A DNA stretch of 64,000 nucleotides from Ampelomyces quisqualis (taxonomy: Eukaryota > Ascomycota > Dothideomycetes > Pleosporales > Phaeosphaeriaceae): NCBI GenBank assembly GCA_018398575.1, contig JAGTXZ010000021.1, positions 2,170,001 to 2,234,000 on the forward strand, written 5' to 3'. The translations under genes and the position numbers were made by a program. Under the pieces are notes generated by a model. That model saw only the letters and a list, made by a program, of their open reading frames with translations, was not told where the DNA came from and did no database searches. This document shows positions 47,571 through 59,936 of the stretch, piece after piece; within the stretch, counting starts at the first letter, position 1; each line of letters opens with the position of its first letter.

Positions 47571-49330
47571 GTGTAGTTTATAATACACTCTTGTAGGATT
47601 ATTAGGTATACCTGTAAATAAACAGCTAGGTACGTAAACTATCTTGTTAGTAAATAGGTAATAACTAAGTATAAAGGTAATTTGTAATATAATGTCCTAG
47701 TATATAAATATATGTTAGTTAGGTTAGAGGTTTAATAACTTAGATATAATTGCAACGTCCTTATATATCTATACGTTGTCTTATAGCCTAGATTAAATGT
47801 TTAATATAGCCTGTTGCTATTAGCGCTCTAATTAGAACTGCAGCTGTAAATATAGCTTGTGTAGCTGTGTATTAGTAAAGAGGCTGTTAACGTTACCTAA
47901 TGTACATTTTATCCTTTATAGCTACAATATAAACGCTAGTGCAAAAAGTAAACTAAAGGGCCCTACTATGTTATTCTTATTAGTGTTAGCACGCGTGCGC
48001 TATTTAGCTGTGTGTAGCCTACTACTTTGCGTCTGCTGTTCCTAAACTAAAGGGTTTACTAGCGTGCTGTCTACTTACTATCTTAAACAGCTCGTCCTAT
48101 TCTTGTGTAGACGCTAATATTAGGCCTATCTACCCTATTACTTTATATTTAGCTAGAGTGTAGTTGCATTTATATAAGGTGTTGCTGTATAAAGCAGGTA
48201 CTGCGTTGTCTAGAGTAGTATCTATTACGTTATAGCTATTAGGGCTGTGCTATTATATTATAGTATTAGGAGTTATAACTAGCGTATTGTTAGGTAGCAG
48301 GTAGCAACGCGTCTAGCATTAAGCACTGTGTTTAATAAGTCCTACGTACGTCTTAGTGTAAAAGCTACATAGTATATATATACAATCTATTACTAATTTG
48401 TTTATATACAACTCTATAGTTTAGATATAAGAAGACTAAGTATGCAAAAATAGTATTAACATTATTTACGTAGTATTAAAGTAGTTACTAGCAGTATCTA
48501 TTTTATGCTGCACAGTCTGTTATCTACAGTAGTCTACTAAAGTCTACTGTAGCTAATAGTTACCTAACCTGTATACAGAACTATGCTAATAGTTATAGGC
48601 GTAACAACTAATATTTTTCTTTTCTTTAATATTCTTATTACTCTAACAACTGTTATATTATTACACTAGAGCTTACTTGTTAACAACTAGATTAGTTAGG
48701 CTAGCTAACACAGCTTAATAAAGATTAATATTAATAATAATCTTTATATTAAAAAATATTAACACCCTAGAATAAATAAGTTACTGCGCGTTTAGAATAT
48801 ATATAGTAGAACCCAAATACCTAAAAAGGTAAGTATACCTGCAAGTAGATACGTATAAGGTTTAAAAGTATAAAAAAAATAGACTAGTAGCTTTAGCAGC
48901 CTAATATATATCCTGTACTAAGGTAGCTAGGCTTAGTACAGATAGAAGCAAGTAGAATAGTGTACTATATATACTATAGGTAAGACTAGTAATAGGCGTA
49001 GGCAATTACTTAATAGTAAGAAATAATAAGTATAATTTATATATAGTGTTAACTAATGTTCTAAGTAGCTAGTATATTTAATCTTTTTTAGTTTTAAAAT
49101 GCCTGCAGATCTAATTTATATTCTTTCTCTAGCACAGTATAGGATAGTTGTCTACTAGAGACTACTATTCTAACTCGCCCTAATATGCAAATACAATAGG
49201 GGCTAAATAGTAATAAAGACTATTAATAAACTGCTATATATTAAACGCATCTACGTGCTACTTGCTCTTAAACTATTAGCGCTAATAGAGTATATAATAG
49301 CCTTACTAGCTAGCTACTCTCTGCCTCTTA
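47570..49330. other. E2 region upstream of the Plavaka core, no gene traced
   Basis: Mirror of 35070-36850. It should include the 5' part of the transposase gene on the minus strand. The plus-strand open frame at 47857-48045 is the antisense shadow already seen in E1. Confidence 0.4.
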
Positions 49331-49339
49331 CTATATATA

Positions 49340-49920
49340 CGTTTTCCTAACTTTAAAACTAGAGATAAATTTACCTATATGTTTCTAGTCTTAGAGTTAA
49401 GGTAATAGTCTTTTGTTAAAATATATACAGAACCTAGTATTATTTTTATCTATTATACACTTGCGCCTTCTTACACTTCCCTAACCTTAAAACTAGAGAT
49501 AAATTTACCTATGTGTCTCTAGTCTTAGAGTTAAGGTAATAGTCTTTTGTTAAAACATATATAAAACCTAGTGTTATTTTTATCTATTATATACTTACGC
49601 CTCCTTACACTTCCCTAACCTTAAAACTAGAGATAAATTTACCTATATATCTCTAGTCTTAGAGTTAAGGTAACAGTCTTTTGTTAAAATATATACAGAA
49701 CCTAGTATTATTTTTATCTATTATACACTTACGCCTCCTTATACTTCTCTAACCTTAAAACTAGAGATAAATTTACTTATATATCTCTAGTCTTAGAGTT
49801 ATAGTAACAGTCTTTTGTTAAAATATATATAGAACCTAGTGTTATTTTTATCTATTATATACTTACGCCTTCTTACACTTTCCTAACCTTAAAACTAGAG
49901 ATAAATTTACCTATATGCCT
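49340..49920. repeat. ~133-bp minisatellite, 4-5 units (E2)
   Basis: CTAGTCTTAGAGTTAAGGTA recurs near 49387, 49520, 49655 and 49787 (the last reads ...TTATAGTA), with AACCTTAAAACTAGAGATAA before each. Same unit as 34690-35060 in E1, inverted. Confidence 0.85.
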
Positions 49921-50189
49921 ATATATACAGCTACTTCTTAATACGTAACTTATACTCCTAATTTAATGTTACTGTCTTTATATATATATTTCTTATAAGT
50001 CTAAGAGACTTAATCCTTTATTATATTTTTATTCTTACAAAACTAAAACTATACCTATTACGTCTATATGTTTGTGTAGTTTAAAAATCTAGAACTTAGC
50101 TTTACTATGTTGTTAGCACTACACCTGCGCTACTTCTTAGCCTACTAGTATAGAAGCAAATTTATGTCCTAGATAGACCCTTTAGTAGC

Positions 50190-50810
50190 TGTTTAGATGT
50201 TATAGCTTAACTAAGATACCTTATAACGTGTTTAACAACAAAGATCTCTACAACAACAGCTATAATAGCATTCTAGAGCGTATATTAACAACCTAGCCTA
50301 ACTTAAGAGTGCTATTATTGCAATAACTTTGTTATATCCTGCAACACTATTACTTAACTAAGATATCTTATAGCGTGTTTAAAAGTAAGAATCTCTACAA
50401 CAACAGCTACAATAGCATCCTAATACGTATATTAATAACTTAGCCTAACTTAAGAGCGCTGTTGTTACAACAACTTTGTTATATTTTGCAATACTATTAC
50501 TTAACTAAGATACCTTATAGCGTGTTTAAAAGCAAGAATCTCTACAATAATAGCTACAATAGCATCTTAATGCGCATATTAATAACTTAGCCTAACTTAA
50601 GAGCGCTGTTATTATAATAACTTTGTTATATCCTGCAATACTATTACTTAACTAAAATACCTTATAGCGTATTTAAAAGCAAGAATCTCTATAACAATAG
50701 CTACAATAGCATTCTAGTGCGCATATTAACAACTTAGCCTAACTTAAGAGCGCTGTTGTTACAACAACTTTGTTATGTCCTGCAATATATATTAATAACT
50801 TAGCCTAACT
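50190..50810. repeat. ~147-bp minisatellite, about 4 units (E2)
   Basis: Each unit: CTTAACTAARATACCTTATA, GCGTRTTTAAAAGYAAGAAT, CTACAATAGCAT, TAACTTAGCCTAACTTAAGA and a CAACAACTTTGTTATRT tail. E1 has only one unit at about 34250-34345. Confidence 0.85.
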
Positions 50811-52050
50811 TAAGAACGCAATTCTTATACTATTAGGTAACTAGAAGATATTAGAGATATAACTATAATTTACATGCTTTTGTCTATATATTATTACAGG
50901 CAAAAATTAAGGACAACGTAGAGTTACAGTTGTTTGTTAGAACATCTCTATCCTAGCACTCTTATTAGGCTCTTTAATAGTAAAGCCTACCTAAGCAGCT
51001 GTAACCTCTCTTATACTATATATAATGCATTTCTGTTAGACTCTACAAGTAGTAATCTAATGTCTAGATATTAAGATATTTTAACTATAACTTATATAAT
51101 ATTAAGTCTCCTATTGTTACTAAGCTTTATTATAGCTTTAAGAACTTCTATTAACGTAAAGAAGTTACGCGCATTAAACTTATCTACACTAATATACTGC
51201 TAGCTAGTAACAAAAAGGATACCTACTACACTAGTAGGCATAACTAAGACTTTAAAGGACACCTGTATAAATTAAAATAATAGGCCTGCATTTGTTTGTC
51301 TTAGAGACACTTAGTAGAGAAGAACATATATAAGAGGTAACGCATAATACTTTATAAATCTTATGCATAGTATATAAGGTAGCAAACACTTTAAACATAT
51401 TAATCTCTATAATTAGGCCCTTTTAATAACTAGTAGCTATAGTTGCGTTGCACTATTAGCGACTGTTGTTTACTAGAGAATACTACTAGTACTACACGCA
51501 ATCTACTACTACAGCAGGCTCTTCTAACTACTAGCAGCTACAGTTGCATTGCACTATTAGTAACTATTGTCTACTAGAGAATACTACTAGTGCTGCACGC
51601 GACCTACTACTGCAGTAGGCTCTTTTAATAACTAGTAGCTATAGTTACGTTGCACTATCTACAACTATTGTCTACTAGAAAGTACTATTAGTGTTAATTG
51701 CGAGCTATCTACTGTAATAGGCACCTAGAGCAACTAATTAGTGCTATAATAATACTAGTATAGGTTTAAGGCTAAGTTTAGATTTTGTTTTATATTAAAT
51801 ACTATAAGTAGCTACTAGAGTATTAGTATGCGTAAGTGTATTATCTTTACTATATTAGACAGTAGATTGCTTATTATAAATACATCTAGTTTCTACTATT
51901 ATTCTACTACTACAACATTAAGCCTATATTACTTAGTTTATAGATAGGTTAAGGTCTAACGCCTAACTAGTAACATAGTTATGCCTAGACTATTGCAGAA
52001 CGTGTTAAGGTTTGCAAACATAAGGCATTATTTTTGTATTTAACACTATA
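50810..52050. other. E2 interior with short minisatellite, upstream of the Tigger-like gene
   Basis: No gene is supported to about 52050. It includes the ~101-bp minisatellite at 51430-51700 (next entry). The 5' end of the Tigger-like gene should lie near its right edge. Confidence 0.4.
51430..51700. repeat. ~101-bp minisatellite, about 2.5 units (E2)
   Basis: Units near 51443, 51544 and 51645 (TAGTTRCRTTGCACTATT). Inverted equivalent of the 5-unit array at 33095-33640. Confidence 0.8.
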
Positions 52051-52099
52051 ACAACTTACTATATAGGCTACTAGAGCCTTTTGCTGCTATATACAACTA

Positions 52100-53500
52100 A
52101 ATAATATAACTAATATTCTCTTAATAACGCAAGAATACTTAGATAGCAACAAAACTAAATATACTAGCTATAACTACGCGCACAATAGGCGTCTGTAATA
52201 GAAAACTCTTAAGGTAGCTCTAAATAACTAGTATATAGAGTTGCAGGTAGCCTGCGTTAATGTTACTAATAATATAATTTGCAAAACTATATATTAACTT
52301 TAGTAACAGCTGCTTAAATACAACAGCTGTAAAATACTAGAGTTTAATAACAGATAGCTTACTATATATAAATAATAACACAGCGTACAGTTATATAAAC
52401 AGTTTACAAAAATAGTAGGTAACTATAGTAGTATAATAGTTAAAGACACTAAGCTTATAATAGAAGAGATTTGTAACGTAGTAAGTAGATACGCGCCTAA
52501 AGATTTATACAACATAGATAAGGCTAGTATATACTAAAAACACTTGCTCTAATACACGTTAGCAGATAATTTAGGAGCTGAACCTAGACTAAATAGAGAG
52601 TACATAACTAGTATGCTGTGTATAAACGTAGATAGCTTAGACTAAGTACCTCTATAGTTTATAGGATTCTTAAACTACACAACTTGTATAGATAGTAAGA
52701 AGAACCTAAATATCTGTAGTCTTAGTTGTATCTATTAGGACAATAATTCTACCTAGATAGACACTAACATTATGCTAGAAAAGCTAAAATAGTTTAATAA
52801 CTATATAAACAGACAAGTATTATTACTAATTAACAGGTTCTTGCTTTATAAACACGCAGTAGCTAAGCTTTAGATAAGCTACTAATTACTGCAGAACGTT
52901 TAGTATATATAGTATTAATATACTATAGGCTTATTATAGCAATAGAGGTTATAATACTTACTAATATAACAGAGTTATATTTCTGCTTGCAAGTAGTATA
53001 ATATTATACTAACTAATAGACTAAGGCATTACCTACGCATGAAAGGCTAAAGTCTGCGCCTATTTCCTACACTTTGTAGTAGAGAAAAGTATAATAGGCA
53101 AACATTCTACTAAGACAATAGATGTTATCTACACTATTTGCTAGAGATATTGCGTGTAGTATAATAAGATAAGAGCTAAGACTATATACAGTAGCTAGCA
53201 GATCTTAATATATCTAAACATGTACTACAGCCTATAGCTATATATAGCTAACTTTTAAAAGACCTACTATAAGCTTAACAATTTAGTTAACTTGCTTAAA
53301 GATATATATGTTATTAACAGTATAGACGTTAAAAGCTTTATTAAGTTACCTAAAAAGCGCAATCCTAACTATAAAGATCTAGCCTACCTCTTAGACTATA
53401 TTGTTGCGATATACAGCGTAAATAAGATAGAGAAGAACTATAAGGTACTATTACTCCCTAGACTATTACACTGCAAAGTAATAGACATAATAGATTAACT
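52100..53500 (+). pseudogene. Tigger/pogo-like (CENP-B-type) DDE transposase remnant, E2 copy
   Basis: With TAG/TAA as glutamine the plus strand reads KILEFNNRQLTIYKQQHS at about 52330-52385 (CENP-B-type DNA-binding domain end: F-S-x-G-W-L-x-x-F-x-x-R-H-G), then YAPKDLYNIDKASIYQK at about 52490-52540 (first catalytic D in the N-M-D-E-T-G block), LNREYITSMLCINVDSL at about 52590-52645 (the 'K-D-R-I-T-V-x-L-x-x-N-A-D-G' block), and VLLLINRFLLYKHAVAKL at about 52818-52870, where family members have L-L-L-D-N-A-P-S-H: the second catalytic D is N. A frameshift follows near 52930. The piece 53292-53498 is open and in the sense direction. The family cuts and pastes TA-flanked elements. Confidence 0.75.
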
Positions 53501-55440
53501 GCAAGTGTATATAGGTTAGCAAGAGTTTACTATAAACAATAAGCAATATATTAATAAGCTAGAAGCACTATAATAGGTAACTATAAAATAGATAGCTATA
53601 GAGCTATAAAACAGACGCTAAAAAGATATACGCAACTAGGTAGTAAGACTGCGCTAATATAAACACAAGAATGCTATATACCTAAAATAAGATAACGCTA
53701 GGCTGTCTCTAAGCGTAAAAACTAAGAGTAATATTATAGTGTAGTTATAGTTAGAAAAGTGTAACAATACTATACTTAACTAGAATAAGAATAGCTATTA
53801 CACAAATTATCTTATAGGGCCTGCAATCTTTAGTATTTTGGCTAGCGCATTAACCAAAATAACTAGATAATATTAGCCTAGTAAACACTAAAATTAAAGA
53901 ATAATTACCTAGCACTAACTATATTAGGCTAAAGACTAGATTAATAATCTAAAGTAGTAGCATACAATCTATGCAACTAAAAGAGCAGAGTTGTTAAGAA
54001 ATTATGCACGCACAGTAATATTCAGGTAGGACAGCAGCGTAGGAAGTTAAGTACCCTAGTATACTAGCACTAAGTAGAAACACTATACTGCAAGATATGT
54101 TAATAAGACATAAGGCTATTATACAAGAATACAAGATAATAGATAATAATAGTATTCTTTGTAAGATACTGTGTACTATATAATTTGCAACATTAGTTAC
54201 TAATGCTAAGAAAAAACACCTAAACAAAGAAATACTACTATATTAACAGTAAACTTAGCGTTAAAAAGGAGAAACTAATCTCTTTATAAACAAATCTATA
54301 GAATGTAGGGCAGAATTATCTAGTTAAAAACATAAACGTCTTAAACTAATGTTAAAATACATAACAGAAGTAGGCTGCTATACACTTCCTTACTAGCTGC
54401 AAGCTACGTGCACTGTAGAGATCTGTTAACTACTATCTACGCTAATAGCACATAGTCTAGAGCGTTAGATACACTAACAGATAATATAGAATTATAATAG
54501 AACAATATAGTGCAAAGGAACAGAAGGTAACAGATAGCTTCTCTTGCTAATAGGACTATAAACGTATAAAAAACTTCTCTATAATTCTACGTAAACTACT
54601 AGACGCTAGTATACAACTTAAATATTCTAACGCAGCCTTATTGCGTAACCTATCTACTGCAATAGTACTAGTAGGTTTAGCTAAGTTTACCTACTAGACT
54701 AAAGAGAGTACTACTAACATAATATACAAGAGGTAAGTTACCTACATTATAATATAAAAACATAGAAGGTAAGAATTTTGCTTAGTGCTACACAGTGTCC
54801 TATAGTACTGTATAGTAGACCTGTCTACTACAATAGTACTAGTAGGTTTAGCTAAGTTTACTTACTAGACTAAAGAGAGTACTACTAACATAATATACAA
54901 GAGGTAAGTTGCTTACACTATAATACAAAAACCTAGAAGGTAAGAATTTTGCTTAGTGCTATATAGTATCCTATAGTACTATATAGTACTGTACTAAGAA
55001 TAACACGTAGTAAAAGGCGCTCTCCTAGAATATACTTTTACTTACCTTAAAGATACAACACAACGCGTTAGCGCTAGGTAAGAGGCTATATAATACTAGG
55101 ATAAAACTCTACTTACTTTTACTTGCACCTATAATTTAACCTACTACTATAACTATATAATGCTGCGTTGCTACTATAAACGCACTATAACTACATAATA
55201 ACAACAATAGTACTACAACGCAAATATACGTAATTTTCTATATTACGTTTACTACACTACGCTGTATATTATAACACTATTACAAGTAAGCACATAATAT
55301 AAGTACACCTACACACGCTAACTAAGCTGTAGCTATTCTACTATTCTTGCACTTACTTGTACTGTTCTTAACTGTTACGCGTAACATATTATATAATACG
55401 CGCGTTATAGGATTATAATAACAAGTATAAGTAGCAGCTA
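53500..55440. other. E2 interior between the two plus-strand genes
   Basis: About 53500-53980 probably continues the Tigger-like gene (basic, glutamine-rich reading). About 53990-54650 has no clear gene; the minus-strand open frame 53994-54227 is a shadow. A duplicated ~165-bp unit lies at 54655-54990. About 55100-55440 is very AT-rich. Confidence 0.4.
54655..54990. repeat. ~165-bp direct duplication (E2)
   Basis: CTACTGCAATAGTACTAGTA onward (54655) is repeated as CTACTACAATAGTACTAGTA (54815), through ATACAAGAGGTAAGTTRC and GAATTTTGCTTAGTGCTA. E1 has one unit at about 29690-29880. Confidence 0.8.
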
Positions 55441-55599
55441 CCTTAATTAAATAAATAGTATATAAGTAATGCAAAGACAATAACTACTAATAACGTATTG
55501 TAAGCAATTATAAAAATAGGCTATAATATTAATATAGTAGACTAGCGCATATAGGTTAAAGAGATAATAGATTTTATCTAGTATAAGAACACATATAAC

Positions 55600-58500
55600 A
55601 AGATTAAACAGGTACACTTATAGGCTAACTACCTAAAGACAATGCGCAGCCTAACAACAGATAAATAGCTTAAGTATACTACATGCCCTAGACTAACTAA
55701 TAGTAGTATACTAAGGGAATTCTATAAGGCAATAGCTAGCGCTGTATAGAAGAAGATAATCTTAGAAATTTAAGACTATAGTAACAAAGTTAAAGCCAAA
55801 TATATAAAAAGATAGCTAACGCCTGCAAACTTAGAACTAGAACGCACGCAGTTAGTATTAGTAGTCTTAAGTTCTTCTACTGCTTTAGTAACCCAGCTAA
55901 TAGGCCTTACTATAATAACAACTAAACTGTTACTTAATAACGTTAATGTCTATATTATAGACAGCGTACATTATTAAACTGCCTAAACCTTTCTACTTTT
56001 AAGGCTAATAATAGCTGCACGTTAATAGCAGCTTAAAGACAGCAACTTTAAGATAAAGCTATAACATCTTAAATACAGTGCACTTATTAAACACCTGTTG
56101 TAACTAAAATTTATAGACTAGTATATAGTTAGAACTTTAAAGATATTTAACGCGTTAGCACTGCGCCTAATTACTAATAACAATAATCTAGCTGTAACTG
56201 TTAACTTATACGTTAAGATAAGAAGCCTTAAGGGCGTTGCAATTGAATACTAGACTCTAGTATAAGACAAAGTTAAGCCTAGTAGTAATATAACCTAGAA
56301 TAGTATACAAATAATAACAGCTAACTATATAATATAGTGCACTTTACTTTAGGCAGCAACAGTAACATTATAAACCTAGTAGGTGCTACTAGAGATAAGA
56401 GGCAAAGGCGCCTCTACTTAGAGCTTAATAATAACACTAAAGATAATAACTATAAATAACAAAAGATAATAAGAGCGCTAGTAGACCTAGCCTGTAAACT
56501 ATTAACAGGACTTAAAGTAAATAGTAGCAAACGCTTTAATAGATAGAGTAGAGGTAAGAAGAAGAAGGATAACAGCCTAGACATACGCATTAAGACTCTA
56601 ACTACTAAAATTAAGCGCCTAAAAGAGCAGAACAATAGCACTATAAAGAAAGTAGAAGAAAGTAGAGACAAAGATGCTGCGCAAACACAAAATAACGTAA
56701 TATCTACGCTAATTACTACACTTAGACAGAAACGTAAGAGTGCTATAGGAAAACAATAGAAGTTGCTAGAAGAAGATACCTACTCTAGTAGCAAAGAAGA
56801 ATAAGAAGAGTGTAATAAAGGTAATAGAGATAAGAATAAAGAGCTCTAGTTAGCAAAACAACTTGCGTTAGAAGAAAGGCTATAGCTCTAAGCTCTACTA
56901 AACGCAAGGTAAGTGCACTATAAAGAGCCTGTAACTATAATCTACGTAACTAACACGTAAGATAGGACAGCAGATAAACTATAAGCTTGAATTAAAGTAG
57001 TAATAGAACACTGCTAAGAGGATAAATAGCAGAAAGTAGCTAACTTCTTTAGATCTCTACAAGAAGAATTTAAGAATAACGCGCCTATAATACTACATTT
57101 ATTATAGAGACTAACAGTCCTATTTATAGTATACTAACTAACAGAGGCCTATATACTTTACAAAAAAGAGCTATCTTTAGATAATAGCAGTATATTAAAG
57201 AACATAATAGGTATAAAGAAAATAAGATTAGCTATACTTATAATAATTATAGGGCATGCGCACTTTAAGAACTAGACTAAAGTGTAAGAGAACTAATTAA
57301 AGAATAAAACTAGTTAACATAGAGCTAAAGATAATAGTTAAGAATAGTGCTCTATAACTAACTAACAGACATTTCTATATATATGCAAAAAAAACCTTTT
57401 AATGCTAGAAGAGCTATAGTTAGTAGTATCTATAGTAAGCAGATAGGGCTGTACACTAGCTGTATAGAAGGCTAAAATTATTACTATAGGCCTCTGCAAA
57501 TCTAAATAGTGCAACCTAAAAGACCCTCTTGCACTCTATATCTACTTTATAAATAATACTCTCCTACAGGGTATAAGCGCACTAATAGTAGATAAAGAAA
57601 TAGAGATAAGGATTAATTTGTAAGTTAAACAGCACCTTGCAGTATCTAACTAAAACGTCCTACTACGCAAATTTACAAAGGATAGTAAGAAGTATGTAGA
57701 GACAGTTCTATAGTACATCTAAGAACACTATATGCTAAAAGTCTACCTAAATACAACTACGCACTATCTAGTACTATCTGCTAGCTAATTTATAATTGTA
57801 TATAGCTATACAACACTAGTAAAACGCGTGCTTAACAAATACTAAACTATAAGACTTATAACTACACGCAAAATATTATTAAGAAGTAGTAAAGTAAGTA
57901 TAAGAGACACCCTTAATATTCCTAGCTACATAGTAATATAAGGACGTATTATCTTTAATAAGTTCTATAACTGCAAATCTAAGAATACTATTATAAGTAA
58001 CTTATACAAGACTATTTAAAGCAAGAACTATAGTTATTAGTAGAAGGCCTAGGCTCTCTTAGGTATACTAATAGAGAAGGGTCTCTATAAGATACTTATT
58101 TTTATCTCCCTAGCACTTAACAGACTGCAAGACAATAAGAACTTCTTAAACTAGTACTGTCTTATAGGCAAGAAGGACAATATAGATAGTTCTAAACTGT
58201 TTATTACTGCTAACCCTATGTACACAAGTATTAAGAAAATTGTAGATATAAGAGAGATAAGAAAAATATTAGGCCTAGTTATAGTAAAGGGCTAGGACAC
58301 CTACTTATCTAGGGCACAAGAAGAAGTTAAAAATGTACTTAATTCTCCTAAGTATATAGCGCTTATAGCGTTAGAAGAGAAGATTATAGTAAAGTTTATA
58401 CTACGTTAAACTCTAGTTACGCAAGACCTATAGGGCTAGAAGATTTTAGGCATTAAAGGCAACTTCCTAACGTTCTACTAGCTATGCTAAACAGATAACT

Positions 58501-59560
58501 TCTAATTGCTTATAGCTAACGCAATAATAAAATGCAAGATAGTACTACTACAAAAAGAGCTAAACAGTGCAGAAGCTAAGAGCGTATGTATATTTAACTG
58601 CGCTAAGATATAGAGCATTGTAACATTTCTAATACTAGCCTAGCTTAAGGCTACGCTGTTTAAAAGCAAAAAAAGCAAGAAAACTAAGTAGTTTCTATTA
58701 ACGCATATCTAACAGCACTTCTAGCAGCTAGACAAAGAAATATTTACTAATAACCTTAACTTACTGCTTATATATAGTGCAAAGTATAAGGCAATTAAGC
58801 TAAAGGCTAAGAAGACTTATATTAAAACTAGACCTAATTCTAATTAGAGAAGCCTAGCAGATAATTAAACAGTACTGCGTAATATTTAGGCTAAAATCCT
58901 TATTGGCTTATACAAACTATGTGTGCAACTAGTGCTCTAAATAGGGCTTTAAAAAAAATTTAGCAAAGATGCAGTTCTTCTACTAAGAGGAGGAATGCTA
59001 AAGTCTAAAATAGACGCTATGTTAGCAAAATAAAAGGACCTAGACTTAATATTTATTTTAGTAGCGTTAATAGCGTTTGTAAAAGCTATTACGCTAATTA
59101 AGGCAAATAAGGTTATAATTACAGAGCCTTAAGACAAATAGAGTACCTAAGACTAATTTATGTTTAGGGTATATTAACTAGGCTAGCTGGCAGACGTGTA
59201 CAAGGGCATTATTCTTTACAACCTAAAAAGCAATCTAAAAACAAAAGTTCTAAAGAAGTAGAACGTAAAGATATTGTTGCGTAGTAGTCTATAAAGTATA
59301 ACAACAAAAGAAGAAGAGATTAAGTAAGATTATAATAAGGAAATCTCTATAAAGCTTAAAGGGCTAGTATTTATCAGGTAAATTAAGCAGTAGAACTACA
59401 GAGTATAGTACACTACTATACAAAGCTATAGGATAAAAAACGCTTAAATAGATACGTAGCCTAGTCCTAGAAGTATAAGAATATAAAAAGTATTGCAAAA
59501 GAAGTATATACGTAGACGTAACGCAAAATTAATTTAAAGCGCAAGGATAGTGTAGATTTG
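55600..59560 (+). pseudogene. Long unrecognised E gene near the left end (E2 copy)
   Basis: Mirror of 25120-29080. On the plus strand the reading runs for well over 1000 codons with stops. Visible traits: a Lys/Glu/Gln-rich coiled-coil-like part at about 56500-56900 (IKTLTTKIKRLKEQNNS near 56590-56640), then a long mixed part with IPSYIVIQGRIIFNKFYNC near 57920-57975 and GGMLKSKIDAMLAKQ near 58985-59030. No catalytic motif or known domain is recognised. It could be one very large protein or two adjacent genes. Confidence 0.5.
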
Positions 59561-59769
59561 TAGCAAAACCTAAACTAAGTAATAGCGCTATTAAAGAGAT
59601 TGCCTTAGACTTAAACTATAGTTAGGCATAGTTAAGGACAGGCTACTAACTAGCAACACAGTTGTGCAGACAGTGCAAAGCTATATTAAACACAAGAACT
59701 ATAAACTATTTTGCAAAAGAGTTCTATAAACTAAGCTACTAATAATAGTATACTAGGTATTACTATTGT

Positions 59770-59878
59770 TGCTTAGCACAGCAGAGCATAGTTAAGAACT
59801 GTCTAGTAGCTAGCAGTACAGTTGTGTTAACAGTGTTGCTAATGTTGCAGATATTACTAACGTTATGTTTTCCTAACG
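59770..59878 (-). repeat. E2 left end (TIR plus subterminal sequence)
   Basis: Mirror of 24807-24925: CATAGTTAAGAACTGTCTAG, a GTTAACAGTGTTGCTAATG, then TTTTCCTAACG ending at 59878, followed by the duplicated CG. Confidence 0.85.
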
Positions 59879-59936
59879 CGCTTACTCTATATACTCTGCA
59901 CTAAGTAGTAAATTTAAGTAATATTAGTAGTATACT

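Larger units (their letters stand above)
40708..59878 (-). mobile_element. Giant Plavaka-like DNA transposon E2 (inner copy), inverted in E1
   Basis: A 19,171-bp element, right end at 40708 (CGTTAGGAAAA) and left end at 59878 (TTTTCCTAACG), flanked by CG (40706-40707 and 59879-59880). Its own copy of the target, near 43430 on the minus strand, reads AGAGTAAGCGCTTGCTC with one CG, which proves the duplication in E1. It contains the same genes as E1 in the same order, mirrored. Together with the E1 left part it makes an inverted repeat of about 16 kb per arm around the 2.7 kb right segment. Confidence 0.88.

Noticed and set aside
24807..59878. First impression of one element with 16 kb terminal inverted repeats
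   Set aside because: The end motifs at 40708 and 59878, the CG duplication and the uninterrupted target inside E2 show two complete elements, one inside the other.
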